NCBI GenBank assembly: GCA_016929335.1
Contig: JAFGIY010000128.1
Location: forward strand, 1-41,467
Length of the DNA stretch: 41,467 nucleotides
Source of the DNA: Acidobacteriota bacterium
GTDB lineage: Bacteria; Acidobacteriota; UBA6911
Direction: 5' to 3'
The position numbers and the translations under genes were made by a program. The notes beneath the pieces were generated by a model. That model ran no database searches and was not told the origin of the DNA. It saw nothing but the letters and a program-made list of their open reading frames with translations. Positions within the stretch are counted from its first letter, which is position 1. Each line of letters opens with the position of its first letter. Positions 7,998-16,636 of the stretch are shown piece after piece.

Positions 7998-8241
7998 GCG
8001 GCCTGTCCTCCGCAGTCCATCAATACATGGCTTGAAAATCCCGTCAAGGAAAATTCTTGCCCGCATCATATGCGGCTGCTGTGAGGATTCGTATGGGAGA
8101 TGCCGGATCGGAATGAACAGCTTGTTCCAATCCATATTGCCCTGTATCGAAAGTATTTAAAATCTTAATGAATTGGTAGAGGGCTGAGGCCGATAATAAA
8201 TGAAGCCAGAAGATTAGCTCGCCCTGGCAAGCAGCAGAACC

Positions 8242-10188
8242 GTGTCCAATAATCAGGAGATCGGGACCTTGTTGAATGAAGTTGAAGAATTGCGTCACCA
8301 AATCGTGCGTTTGGAAACGGAAAACAATCGGTTCCGAAAGGCCTGGCAGGAAAGCCGCGAGCAGTTTTATCGCAGCTTTCACTCTGCTTCCAATCCTCTG
8401 ATCATTGCCCGCGAAAATGACTGGCTCATACACGAGGTGAACGAATCATTTGCCGCCTTGACTGGTTTTAGCCGCGAGGAGCTTATCAACCGCACCATGA
8501 GCCATTGCGGCCTTTGGGAAAATGCGGATCAAAAGGATGAGGCAGCCCGGATACTGCGCAGTGAGGGCAGGCTTACCAATTTCAAAGTTCTGATACGAAC
8601 CAAGGAAGGAATCTCACAGACTGCATTTTATTCGGGTAATATAATCAATTTAAATGATGAATCATGCATATTCATCGAAGCAGGAAAAATTCCCGCGAAC
8701 AAAGAAGTCAAAGAGACTCTAAAAAGGTCCGAGGAAAAATACCGCAGGCTTGTCGAAGAATCCATGCAGGGCCTGGCAATCGTTCAGGATTCTAGGTTTG
8801 TCTTCTGCAACGAAAGATTTGCTGTAATTTTTGGATATAAAGCCGCGGACCTGTTGGCCCTCGCTCCAGTGGAAATTTTTGCCTTATGCGCGGAGCCCGA
8901 TCGGGCGCGCCTTATGCGGAATATTCAGGATTGCCTCGCCGGGAGGCGCGTTCTGGATAACCACGAGTACCGCGGAATCAGAAAAGACGGAACCGATGTA
9001 TGGGTCGAAATAGATTCCAACGTCATCGAATACAACGGGAAGCCTGCCGTACGTGGTGTCTTCATGGACATCACGGAACGGAAAAAGGCTGCCGAAAACC
9101 TCGAAAGGATTTCCGATTGGCACACGGCGATATTTGAAGGATCCCGGGATGCCATCCTGATCAGCGATTCCAATTCGATGATGGTGGACGTCAATGCGGC
9201 TGCTGTAAAACTCACCGGCTATTCCAAAGAAGAGCTGCTGAAGATGCGGGGATCGGATCTGAACAAGGAAACCGATCTTCAAGTTTTCGAGATGATTCGC
9301 AGCCGGATTCTATCCGGCGAGGATGTTGTGGGAGAAACGGCGATTGTTACAAAGGATGGGCGCCGGGTGGATGTCGAATTCGGCCACAAACGCATCGTGA
9401 TTGCCGGCGAACCCTATATTCACAGTGTCGCCCGAGACATTACGATTCGGAAACAGCTGGAGGCTCAGTTTCTGCAGACACAGAAGATGGAAGCAATCGG
9501 GGTACTGGCCGGAGGAATTGCCCGGGACTTCAACAATCTTCTTTCGGCGATGCAGGGTTACACGGAAATTGTGATGGAAGACATGGACGCAGGAGATCCC
9601 AAACTCCTGGATCTGGAGCAGATCGCGAAGGCCTGCCGGCGCGGCGCACTGCTGACATCCCAACTCCTGGCCTTCAGCCGGAGGCAGATGGTTCAGTCTG
9701 AGCTCTTAAATCTCAATGATATTATTAAAAATATGGATCCTATGATTCGACGTTTGATCGGCGATCAGGTCAAATACAAATTCAAAAATCAAAGTGATCT
9801 CGGATTTGTCAATGCCGATCCGGGGCAGATTCAGCAGATTGTCATGAACCTTGCCGTCAATTCCCGGGACGCCATGCCTCAGGGAGGAATCCTCTCCATT
9901 GAGACCGCCAATGTCGATCTCGAAACGGATTATCTCAACTCTAATTTGACATTCAGCACGGGAGCTCATGTAATGCTCGCGGTCAGCGACAACGGATCAG
10001 GAATGGATGAAGAGACACAGAGTCATATCTTCGAACCCTTCTTTACGACTAAACCCGGAACTGAAGGAACAGGGTTGGGGCTTTCGGCAGTCTACGGAAT
10101 CGTCAATCAGAACAACGGCCATATCCGGGTCTTCAGCGAGCCCGGTAAAGGAACCACATTCAAAATATTCTTTCCCCGCGCATCCTAA
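8242..10188 (+). CDS. triple-PAS histidine kinase-like protein lacking the phospho-acceptor His
   Basis: The 648-residue soluble protein has an N-terminal coiled coil (about 10-40), three PAS domains (about 40-148, 160-281, 285-402), a HisKA dimerisation helix and a HATPase_c domain. The kinase domain keeps its N box (NLAVNSRDAM, Asn540), G1 box (DNGSGM, 583-588), F box (FEPFFTTK) and G2 box (GTGLGL). The H box reads GGIARDFNN: the position that should be the phosphorylated His is Arg428 (codon CGG). It cannot autophosphorylate in the usual way; it may be a pseudokinase, a dimer partner of another kinase, or decayed. The start is GTG 8242 with no strong ribosome-binding site. No receiver domain is fused and no response regulator is adjacent. 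Its stop codon lies in a dispersed repeat. Confidence 0.93.
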   Translation: MSNNQEIGTLLNEVEELRHQIVRLETENNRFRKAWQESREQFYRSFHSASNPLIIARENDWLIHEVNESFAALTGFSREELINRTMSHCGLWENADQKDEAARILRSEGRLTNFKVLIRTKEGISQTAFYSGNIINLNDESCIFIEAGKIPANKEVKETLKRSEEKYRRLVEESMQGLAIVQDSRFVFCNERFAVIFGYKAADLLALAPVEIFALCAEPDRARLMRNIQDCLAGRRVLDNHEYRGIRKDGTDVWVEIDSNVIEYNGKPAVRGVFMDITERKKAAENLERISDWHTAIFEGSRDAILISDSNSMMVDVNAAAVKLTGYSKEELLKMRGSDLNKETDLQVFEMIRSRILSGEDVVGETAIVTKDGRRVDVEFGHKRIVIAGEPYIHSVARDITIRKQLEAQFLQTQKMEAIGVLAGGIARDFNNLLSAMQGYTEIVMEDMDAGDPKLLDLEQIAKACRRGALLTSQLLAFSRRQMVQSELLNLNDIIKNMDPMIRRLIGDQVKYKFKNQSDLGFVNADPGQIQQIVMNLAVNSRDAMPQGGILSIETANVDLETDYLNSNLTFSTGAHVMLAVSDNGSGMDEETQSHIFEPFFTTKPGTEGTGLGLSAVYGIVNQNNGHIRVFSEPGKGTTFKIFFPRAS

Positions 10189-10203
10189 CCCGCATTTCTC
10201 ACA
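10186..10203 (+). repeat. copy of the TARCCCGCATT dispersed repeat at a stop codon
   Basis: TAACCCGCATTTCTCACA matches the repeat at 16604 and 18912. Its first three bases are the stop codon of the PAS kinase-like gene. Confidence 0.55.
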
Positions 10204-10233
10204 AAGTCTCAGCTTCTGCTCAGGGACGCTTTC

Positions 10234-10262
10234 TTGACAACACGCATGGCCAAAACTATAGT
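10234..10262 (+). promoter_or_regulatory. near-consensus sigma-70 promoter for the anion transporter
   Basis: A perfect -35 box TTGACA (10234-10239) is followed after exactly 17 bases by TATAGT (10257-10262). Transcription would begin near 10269, about 20 bases before the transporter ATG at 10291, which has AAGGA upstream. This is the best housekeeping-type promoter seen in the window. Confidence 0.75.
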
Positions 10263-10290
10263 CGGCCTTTGTTTTGATTAAGGATTTCCC

Positions 10291-11679
10291 ATGAATAGAT
10301 CCAAGCTGATCGGTCTGTTGATTGCGGTTCTTGTGGGGGCGGTGATCCTGTTTCTGCCGACTCCCGCCGGTTTATCCCGTATCGGGCAGTCGGTGCTCGC
10401 CGTAGCAGGTTTCGCGATAATGATGTGGCTTTTGCAGGTCACGAACAACGGCGTTTCATCCATTGTAATGATGGGACTGATGATTATCGTCGGCGTTCGC
10501 CCGCAGGTCGCCCTGGGCGGCTTTTCCAGCCCCTCATTCTGGATTTTGCTTTGTGTTCTTTACTACGGCTGCGCCATGCACCGGACAGGCCTGGCGCAAA
10601 GGCTCTCCTATTACGTGCTTTCTCTGTTTCCGGGAACCTACGCCGGGATTCTTGGCGCCTTTTTTATTATCGGATCGGTGCTGGCGCTCGGAATTCCGTC
10701 GATGACGGTTCGAACCGCCATAATGGTCCCGATCGCCTGGGCTCTGGTACAGTCGCTCAGCATTCCTCCTCTCAGCCGCGGGTCCGCCCTCATCATGCTG
10801 ACCTCGATCGAAATGGCGGTCCTTCCCGGATGTGCACTGCTTTACGGTTCGCTTTTCGGGCCCGTTGTTGATTCGGTCTTTCAGACGAAAGGTTTCCCCC
10901 TTACCTGGCTGGGCTACGCGAAAGTCATGACAGTTCCGACCCTCATCCTCTGCGGACTGGTGCTTGCGTTGAATCCGCTTTTCATGAGACCCGAAAAGCG
11001 GTTGAAGGCATCTCCTGCTTTCGCCAAAGAAAAACTGAAGGCGCTCGGCTCGATCAAACGTGAAGAACTGATTACCATGCTGATTGTCGCCGTTTCCATC
11101 GTGTATTGGGCAACGGATCGCGTTCATCATATGCCGAGTTTCCTGATCGGCATGTTCGGCCTGGGAGTCTTCGCGCTGGCGGGGATCATCCGCGATGAGG
11201 ATATCGGCGGCGGCGTGTCCTGGACGCTGCTGCTGTTCATCGGCGGAGTCTTCGGCCTGGCCAACATAATCCAGGAATATAAAGTCACCGACTGGCTTGC
11301 TGCAAATTTCCTTCCGATAGCTGAAAAGCTTTCTTCCAGTCCCGTTCTGCTGCTTATGGTGATGGCTCTCGCCTTTCTGCTGATGAGGTTTCTGGATCCG
11401 ACCGGCTTTATCGCAATCCCAGTGCTGTTTTTGCCCGTTTCGGATGTGATGATGGCAAGCGGAATCCCACCGCTTGTCTTGATCGCACCTCTGCTCCTGT
11501 CCGTTGCTCCCTTCTGGCTTTCTCATCAGAATTTCTGGGTTGCCATGGGGGAGGGCATGACCTCAAACCGGGCTTTCAGCGCAGGGCAGCGCGCCGTATT
11601 GGCCAATGTATATGCCGTTGTCATACTGATCGCGATTGTGGTGAGTGTCGGCTACTGGAAGCTGATCGCGCTTCTATGA
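10291..11679 (+). CDS. DASS/SLC13 family anion:sodium symporter
   Basis: This 462-residue integral inner-membrane protein has roughly a dozen hydrophobic segments, beginning LIGLLIAVLVGAVILFL at about 6-22. It fits the divalent anion:Na+ symporter family, which imports sulfate or di/tricarboxylates. Supporting marks are two related halves, each with a re-entrant type region: LALGIPSMTVRTAIMVPIAW near 130, then RFLDPTGFIAIPVLFLPVSD in the second half. The SNT signature of many members is altered here, so the substrate is uncertain. Its own promoter lies just upstream, making it an independent unit after the PAS kinase-like gene. The stop is followed immediately by a G-rich inverted repeat shared with the convergent XdhC-type gene. 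Its closeness to CoA-transferase and lyase genes makes an organic acid as plausible as sulfate. Confidence 0.82.
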   Translation: MNRSKLIGLLIAVLVGAVILFLPTPAGLSRIGQSVLAVAGFAIMMWLLQVTNNGVSSIVMMGLMIIVGVRPQVALGGFSSPSFWILLCVLYYGCAMHRTGLAQRLSYYVLSLFPGTYAGILGAFFIIGSVLALGIPSMTVRTAIMVPIAWALVQSLSIPPLSRGSALIMLTSIEMAVLPGCALLYGSLFGPVVDSVFQTKGFPLTWLGYAKVMTVPTLILCGLVLALNPLFMRPEKRLKASPAFAKEKLKALGSIKREELITMLIVAVSIVYWATDRVHHMPSFLIGMFGLGVFALAGIIRDEDIGGGVSWTLLLFIGGVFGLANIIQEYKVTDWLAANFLPIAEKLSSSPVLLLMVMALAFLLMRFLDPTGFIAIPVLFLPVSDVMMASGIPPLVLIAPLLLSVAPFWLSHQNFWVAMGEGMTSNRAFSAGQRAVLANVYAVVILIAIVVSVGYWKLIALL

Positions 11680-11683
11680 AAAA

Positions 11684-11781
11684 GGGGTAGAGGGGCAAAG
11701 GGGTAAAGGGGTAAAGTAAGAAAAAGAAAGACTCGATTTATCCCTCTACCCCTTTATCCCTCTACCCCTCTACCCCTCCCC
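11684..11781. repeat. G-quadruplex-type inverted repeat between convergent genes
   Basis: The left arm (11684-11711) is four GGGG runs separated by four-base loops TAGA, CAAA and TAAA, an exact intramolecular G-quadruplex pattern. The right arm (11738-11781) is the same kind of sequence on the opposite strand, built of CCCTCTA and CCCTTTAT units. The arms could pair as a long stem around about 26 bases, or each strand could form its own quadruplex. It fills the space between two convergent stop codons, so a role in transcription termination is inferred. Confidence 0.7.
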
Positions 11782-11783
11782 TA

Positions 11784-12875
11784 TTAATGACCGGAAAGGG
11801 ACTGGGCGGTTCCTCCACGACGGACTTTGACCATCTCGGCGATGATGGAAAGAGCGATTTCCTCCGGCGATTCCGCTTTTATGTCGAGCCCTATTGGAGC
11901 ATAGACTTTTTTCAACAGCTCTTCGGGAATGCCTTCTTCATCTCTGAATCTTATAAAACAGGCTTTTATCCGGCGTCTGCTCCCGATCATGCCGATATAT
12001 TTCGCCGGGCTGTGAATGACTTCTCTGAGACAGGGTTCATCAAATTGGTGTCCCCGGGTAATGAGGACAATATATGTCTGTGACGTGATTTCAATGTTGC
12101 GCAGTGTCTCGGCCATGTTACCGACAAGAACCTGTTCCGCATCGGGAAACCTCTCGCGGTTTGCATACAGAACTCGATCGTCAAGAACCGTAACATGAAA
12201 TCCCATAATCCTGGCAAATTTGGCCAGCGGGATGGCTAAATGACCGGCACCGACGATGATCACCTTGCGAATCGCCGTGATGACTTCAAAGAAAACCTGC
12301 AATTTGGTCCCGGTCCCGGGCAGTGTCAGTGCGACCTGACGGCATTCCTCTATCTTCAGCCGGGGCTCCGCTTCATGCAGGATCGACTGAAGCAGTTCCT
12401 GATTGTGAATGTTTCCGGCCCTTATTTCCCCGTCACGTATGAAACACTTTGCTCCTGATGTCACACCGGGGCAGCTATCGGTCTGAACCACGGTTGCGAT
12501 GACGGCAGCGGCCCCATCATGCTGAATACTTAACAGTTCTTCTGCAATCTGTCCGCAGACAGTCTCGGGATCTTTCCACCACGGATCAATGAATACATTG
12601 AGAACGCCGCCGCACACAGCAGGGCTGTTTGATTCTATATCATCCATCAGCTCGACTTTTGCTATGACAGGGTTGCGCGTGCGGATAACCTCAACCGCCT
12701 CACGAACGACTTCCGCTTCGCCGCATCCTCCCCCGATCGTTCCCAGAATTTCACCGGAAGCAGTCACTACCATCTTAGCCCCGACTTCCCTGGGCGTAGA
12801 ACCGAGGGTGGATATTATCGTTACAATTGCCAGCGTTTCTCCGTTCTCCAAAAGCTGCTTAACTTGCTGATACAT
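11784..12875 (-). CDS. XdhC family protein (molybdenum hydroxylase maturation factor)
   Basis: The 363-residue protein belongs to the XdhC/CoxI family, which in characterised members binds molybdenum cofactor and helps sulfurate and insert it into xanthine-dehydrogenase-type enzymes. The N-terminal XdhC/CoxI domain has ISTLGSTPREVGAKMVV (about 21-37) and GTIGGGCGEAEV with the conserved Cys51. The C-terminal Rossmann domain has VIIVGAGHLAIPLAKFA (about 205-222) and the ITRGHQFDEPCLR and YIGMIGSRRR motifs. No molybdenum hydroxylase subunits are in the window, so it acts at a distance or is a remnant of a larger locus. ATG 12875 has an AGGAAAG site. It converges with the anion transporter gene. 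Confidence 0.9.
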   Translation of the reverse strand: MYQQVKQLLENGETLAIVTIISTLGSTPREVGAKMVVTASGEILGTIGGGCGEAEVVREAVEVIRTRNPVIAKVELMDDIESNSPAVCGGVLNVFIDPWWKDPETVCGQIAEELLSIQHDGAAAVIATVVQTDSCPGVTSGAKCFIRDGEIRAGNIHNQELLQSILHEAEPRLKIEECRQVALTLPGTGTKLQVFFEVITAIRKVIIVGAGHLAIPLAKFARIMGFHVTVLDDRVLYANRERFPDAEQVLVGNMAETLRNIEITSQTYIVLITRGHQFDEPCLREVIHSPAKYIGMIGSRRRIKACFIRFRDEEGIPEELLKKVYAPIGLDIKAESPEEIALSIIAEMVKVRRGGTAQSLSGH

Positions 12876-13225
12876 TGCTTTCCTACCTCACTTCATTCAG
12901 CTTTGCTGTTGTTGCCCCGCAAGGGGCTCATAATCTTTACCCCATAAATGCCGTTGCGGCTAGTCTATTTTGCATTCGGAGTTCTGCAGTCTGCGGGCTG
13001 CAGTGTTTTTTCTGCAATACTCAGTTGACAGGGCGGTCCGGGTATGTGGAAAATGTGGCACTCTCGGGAGGCTAAGAAAATCGGACGAACACTCAAGCCG
13101 CATAGCTGGAACCTGGGACTAATACGTCATAATATATTATTTGAGCATGACCGGGATGCTGCCGATAATTAATACATAAGCGCGGCCTGTCAGACCGGCC
13201 GCGTCCTGGCAGCTCTCAGGATTGT
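12876..13225. other. non-coding region with three hairpins
   Basis: No plausible gene is seen. It contains a GCCCC-GCAA-GGGGC hairpin (12914-12927) upstream of the XdhC-type gene, a CTGCAG inverted pair followed by T6 (12984-13010) that looks like a plus-strand terminator without an obvious gene, and CGCGGCC / GGCCGCG arms (13181-13187 and 13197-13203) just upstream of the response-regulator gene. Confidence 0.45.
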
Positions 13226-13267
13226 ATGGATTTTATGGAATTTGGAAGTAGTTTTAGATCGACCGCT

Positions 13268-13711
13268 ATGTCGAAGCAAAGAAAACCTGTTGAGATACTC
13301 CTCGTTGAGGACAGCCCGAGCGACACGGATCTCACTATTGAAGCTTTTCGGGAAGGCAGCCTCCCCAGCAACCTGAGGCACGTCGAAGATGGTGTGGAGG
13401 CAATGGAATTCCTGCATCGGAAGCAAGCCTATTGCGATGCTCCAAGGCCGGATCTGATTCTGCTCGATTTAAATCTGCCGCGCAAGGATGGGCGGGAAGT
13501 GCTGGCGGAACTCAAATCGCATCCGGATCTCCGGACGATTCCGGTTGTGGTTTTGACCACGTCAAGGGATGATCAAGATATTGCGCAGGCATACAGCCTC
13601 CAGGCGAACTGTTATATTGCCAAACCGGTTGATTTTGAGCAGTTTGTAAAGGTTGTTCGCGCCATCGAGCACTTCTGGCTGGAAGTCGCAACGCTTCCGC
13701 AGAACGCATAG
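13268..13711 (+). CDS. Rcp1-like single-domain response regulator
   Basis: This 147-residue receiver-only protein resembles the phytochrome-partner Rcp1 group of response regulators. The acidic pocket is Glu14-Asp15 (LLVEDSPSD), the phospho-acceptor Asp67 (ILLDLNLPRKDG), the switch Thr97/98 (VVVLTTS) and Lys119 (YIAKPVDF). The C-terminal EHFWLEVATLP is also typical of that group. No output domain follows, so it would act by protein contact. The start could be ATG 13268, which matches relatives, or ATG 13226 in the same frame; neither has a strong ribosome-binding site. No histidine kinase is adjacent; the only one in the window lacks its His. Confidence 0.88.
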   Translation: MSKQRKPVEILLVEDSPSDTDLTIEAFREGSLPSNLRHVEDGVEAMEFLHRKQAYCDAPRPDLILLDLNLPRKDGREVLAELKSHPDLRTIPVVVLTTSRDDQDIAQAYSLQANCYIAKPVDFEQFVKVVRAIEHFWLEVATLPQNA

Positions 13712-13877
13712 CCCTCCTTCGCTCCTCCTGTTTCAAATCCGATGCGGACTCCGATCCCAATCATCATAATAGACCGGCTTCGGTGGAGATGGTGCTAATA
13801 TAACGGATCTTGGATTGATTCCGCGTTATGCATAGCGAGCTTCATGAGTGCTTTCATCTGAAAAGGATTAAATTCCC

Positions 13878-15320
13878 ATGGCACGATTTCTCACCATTCC
13901 TGCAGTGATGTTGGTTTTCCTGGGAGTACTATCGGCACAAGTGCCCGGAGGGCCTCAGGCGGATTCGGCGTATTCAGCCGCTTCTGCGCCGTCTGTCGGC
14001 CTCAGCAGTGGACAGAATCCGCTGCTGGGAGGGATCCCGACAGGAGAAGCGACTGCAGATGTGCTGCCGCTTTCTTTTTCTGAGGCGATTAATCGAGGCC
14101 TTCGATATAACCTCGGAGCCTTTCTCAGCGAACAATCGGTCCATGCTGTGCGCGGCGCGCGGCTGCTGGCTTTGAGTCAATTGCTGCCACAGGTCACAGC
14201 CGGCCTTAATGAGCATCAACAGCAGGTCAACCTTTCTGCTTTCGGCTTTGAGCCGTCTCCCGGCATGAAGACCATCGTCGGGCCGTTCAACGTGTTTGAT
14301 GTCCGTGCCTATGTCACGCAGCCTATCCTGGATTTTTCCGCGCGTAATCATTACCGCGCTTCAACGGAAAACCTGAAAGCCGCCCGTCTCGACAACGCGA
14401 ATACGCGGGATATGGTTGTGAATATCTGCGCAAATCTTTACTTGCAGGCGGTTGCGGGTGCAAGCAGAATTGATGCCGCGCGTGCTCAGGTCCGCACCGC
14501 AGAGGTTCTTTACGAACTCGCCAAAGACCAGAAAGCCGCCGGCGTGTCTCCGGGCATTGAAGTGCTTCGTGCCCGTGTAGAATTGCAGGCGCAACAGCAG
14601 AGGCTGATCGTGGCAGAAGACCAGTTTGCAAAAGACAAGCTTGCGCTGGCACGTGCCATAGGTCTTCCCCTCGGCCAGGAATTCACTCTGACCGACGGCA
14701 TGAGCTATTTGCCGCTTCCTTCCATGCTGCTGGACGAAACGGTGCAGCGCGCCTATCGGGATCGGCCCGATCTTCAGAGCGCGCAAGCGCGGGTATTGTC
14801 CGCTGAATCAGAATTGAAAGCGGCTCGTGCCGGGCGGCTTCCTACGCTGAATCTCAGCGCCGACTACGGAGATATCGGACAGCGGCCATGGGAATCCCAC
14901 GGTACCTTTACTGTAGCCACCGTTTTACGCATTCCTGTTTTTCTGGGCGGAAGCGTGCGTGGGCGCGTTTTCGAAGCGGATGCCGCTCTGCAGCAGCGCA
15001 AAGCTGAACTTGAGGATCTGCGCGGCCGGATTTATTACGACGTGCGCAATGCCTTCCTGGATCTGAAGGCTGCTGCCGATCGCGTCCAGGTTGCGCAAAG
15101 CGCCGTCAAACTGGCGGATGAACAGATGCTGCAATCCCAGGACCGGTTTCGAGCCGGAGTTACAAATAACGTTGAAGTAGTTCAAGCCCAGCAATCGCAG
15201 GCAACGGCAAACGAAAACTTAATATCCAGCCTTCAGGCGCATAGCGCGGCCAAGCTTGCTCTGGCAAGGGCAATAGGTATTTCCGGCACCGGCTATATTC
15301 AGTTTCTTCGAGGAGAATGA
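13878..15320 (+). CDS. TolC family outer-membrane efflux protein
   Basis: The 480-residue protein starts with a signal peptide (about 1-20, hydrophobic core FLTIPAVMLVFLGVLSA, cleavage near AQ) and contains the two repeated outer-membrane efflux domains of TolC: long heptad helices such as ARAQVRTAEVLYELAKDQKAAGVSPGIEVLRARVELQAQQQRL, and a second copy near SAESELKAARAGRLPTLNLSADYG and FRAGVTNNVEVVQAQQS. It would form the trimeric outer-membrane/periplasmic tunnel of an efflux or type I secretion system. An AAGGA lies about ten bases before ATG 13878. It overlaps the next gene by four bases (ATGA), indicating translational coupling with the adaptor. Confidence 0.93.
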   Translation: MARFLTIPAVMLVFLGVLSAQVPGGPQADSAYSAASAPSVGLSSGQNPLLGGIPTGEATADVLPLSFSEAINRGLRYNLGAFLSEQSVHAVRGARLLALSQLLPQVTAGLNEHQQQVNLSAFGFEPSPGMKTIVGPFNVFDVRAYVTQPILDFSARNHYRASTENLKAARLDNANTRDMVVNICANLYLQAVAGASRIDAARAQVRTAEVLYELAKDQKAAGVSPGIEVLRARVELQAQQQRLIVAEDQFAKDKLALARAIGLPLGQEFTLTDGMSYLPLPSMLLDETVQRAYRDRPDLQSAQARVLSAESELKAARAGRLPTLNLSADYGDIGQRPWESHGTFTVATVLRIPVFLGGSVRGRVFEADAALQQRKAELEDLRGRIYYDVRNAFLDLKAAADRVQVAQSAVKLADEQMLQSQDRFRAGVTNNVEVVQAQQSQATANENLISSLQAHSAAKLALARAIGISGTGYIQFLRGE

Positions 15321-16606
15321 TGAGTCAAACAAATACGGAAAGAGTTGAATCCCGGGAATCCTCCAATCCGCGGGCACAGGAGACAAATCGCCGGGCAAAG
15401 CGCCGCACAAAATGGATCGGAGGAGCGGGCCTGATTCTTGCTGCTGTTGCCGGCTATTGGATCTATCAGAGCTATTTTGCGGACCGGGAATCCACAGACG
15501 ATGCACAGATTGATGGACATATTAATCCGGTTGCGGCCAAGGTATCCGGGCATGTTGTATCTATTAATGTCGAAGATAACCAGCTCGTCAAAGCCGGAAC
15601 GGTCACTGTTCAGATCGACCCGAAGGATTACAAAGTCGCGCTTGAAAAAGCAAAGGCCGATCTGGCCGCAGCGGAGGCGATGGCCGAAGCTGCCCACACG
15701 CAAGTGCCGATGACGGCAACCACCACCTCAAGCCAGCTCAACCTTGCCGGAGCCGGTATCGAACAGGCTGAAAGCGCCAGAACTGCCGCCTTCAAGGAAG
15801 TGGAGACCGCACGCGCACGGCTTGAATCGGCTCAAGCTCGAGTCCGCGAAAGTAAGGCCAACCAAACCAGGTCTGTTCAGGACCTGGACCGAATGAAACT
15901 CCTGATTGCCAAAGACGAGATTTCTCAGCAGCAGTATGACGCGGCTGTTGCCGTTGCGGCTGCGGCGCAGGCAGCGAAGGATTCCGCAGAAGCGGGAGTA
16001 GCGGAGATAACCAAAGCAATTGAAGCTGCTCGGGCTCGGGTGGCTGAAGCCGAGGCTAAAATCAAAGAGGCGCATGCGAAACTGGAAGCGACGCGGACGG
16101 GGCCGCAGCAAAGAGCCATCAGCCGTTCCAATGCTCTGAGCGCTGTCGCCAGAGTGCAGCAGGCCAGGGCTGTCCTGAAACAGGCTGAATTGAATCTGGA
16201 ATATACCGGTGTCCGGGCGCCTATTGATGGAATCGTGAGTCAGAGGAAAGTTGAGCTGGGGCAATATGTACAGGTCGGGCAGCCGTTGCTGGCTCTCGTG
16301 CCGCTGCATAATGTCTGGGTAACGGCCAATTATAAGGAGAATCAGCTCAAAGATATGCGGCCGGGACAGAAGGCCGTTATCAGCGTCGATGCCTATGGCA
16401 GGCGCAAATATGAAGGCCATGTCGACAGCATTGCAGCGGCAACGGGTGCACGCTTCAGCCTCCTCCCTCCGGAAAACGCCACAGGCAATTATGTAAAAGT
16501 CGTGCAGCGCGTTCCGGTGAAAATAGTGATTGATAAGGGAATGGATGATGAGCATCTGCTGCGGCCGGGACTTTCCGTAATCGCGACCGTGTGGACGAAA
16601 GATTAG
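15317..16606 (+). CDS. HlyD/EmrA family membrane-fusion adaptor
   Basis: The 429-residue periplasmic adaptor is anchored by one N-terminal helix (about 34-53, after a basic RRAKRRTK stretch). It has the barrel-sandwich half VAAKVSGHVVSINVEDNQLVKAGT, a long alanine-rich coiled-coil hairpin (about 110-285), the second barrel half GVRAPIDGIVSQRKVELGQYVQVGQPL, and a beta-barrel end. Length and layout fit EmrA-type adaptors that join an MFS pump to TolC. ATG 15317 overlaps the tolC-like stop as ATGA; ATG 15320 is an alternative with better AGGAG spacing. No EmrB-type pump gene follows, which is unusual for this pair. Its TAG stop is the first codon of a dispersed repeat. Confidence 0.93.
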   Translation: MMSQTNTERVESRESSNPRAQETNRRAKRRTKWIGGAGLILAAVAGYWIYQSYFADRESTDDAQIDGHINPVAAKVSGHVVSINVEDNQLVKAGTVTVQIDPKDYKVALEKAKADLAAAEAMAEAAHTQVPMTATTTSSQLNLAGAGIEQAESARTAAFKEVETARARLESAQARVRESKANQTRSVQDLDRMKLLIAKDEISQQQYDAAVAVAAAAQAAKDSAEAGVAEITKAIEAARARVAEAEAKIKEAHAKLEATRTGPQQRAISRSNALSAVARVQQARAVLKQAELNLEYTGVRAPIDGIVSQRKVELGQYVQVGQPLLALVPLHNVWVTANYKENQLKDMRPGQKAVISVDAYGRRKYEGHVDSIAAATGARFSLLPPENATGNYVKVVQRVPVKIVIDKGMDDEHLLRPGLSVIATVWTKD

Positions 16607-16623
16607 CCCGCATTACTCATGAA
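16604..16623 (+). repeat. copy of the TARCCCGCATT dispersed repeat at a stop codon
   Basis: TAGCCCGCATTACTCATGAA starts with the stop codon of the EmrA-type gene. It matches 18912-18931 at 18 of 20 bases, and similarity appears to continue for another 20 bases. Confidence 0.6.
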
Positions 16624-16636
16624 TCTTCTGCCGGTG

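Noticed and set aside
8115..8127. GAACAGCTTGTTC, resembling a Gram-positive-type LexA box
   Set aside because: The arms are separated by five bases where GAACN4GTTC is required, and it lies within a minus-strand extension of the dehydrogenase frame; no SOS gene is near.
13024..13050. TTGACA as a promoter -35 box before the response-regulator gene
   Set aside because: No -10-like hexamer at 16-18 bases (GGAAAA or TGGAAA only).
13049..13066. GTGGCAC... as a possible sigma-54 -24 box
   Set aside because: The required GC of the -12 element is absent at the correct spacing (GGAGG instead).
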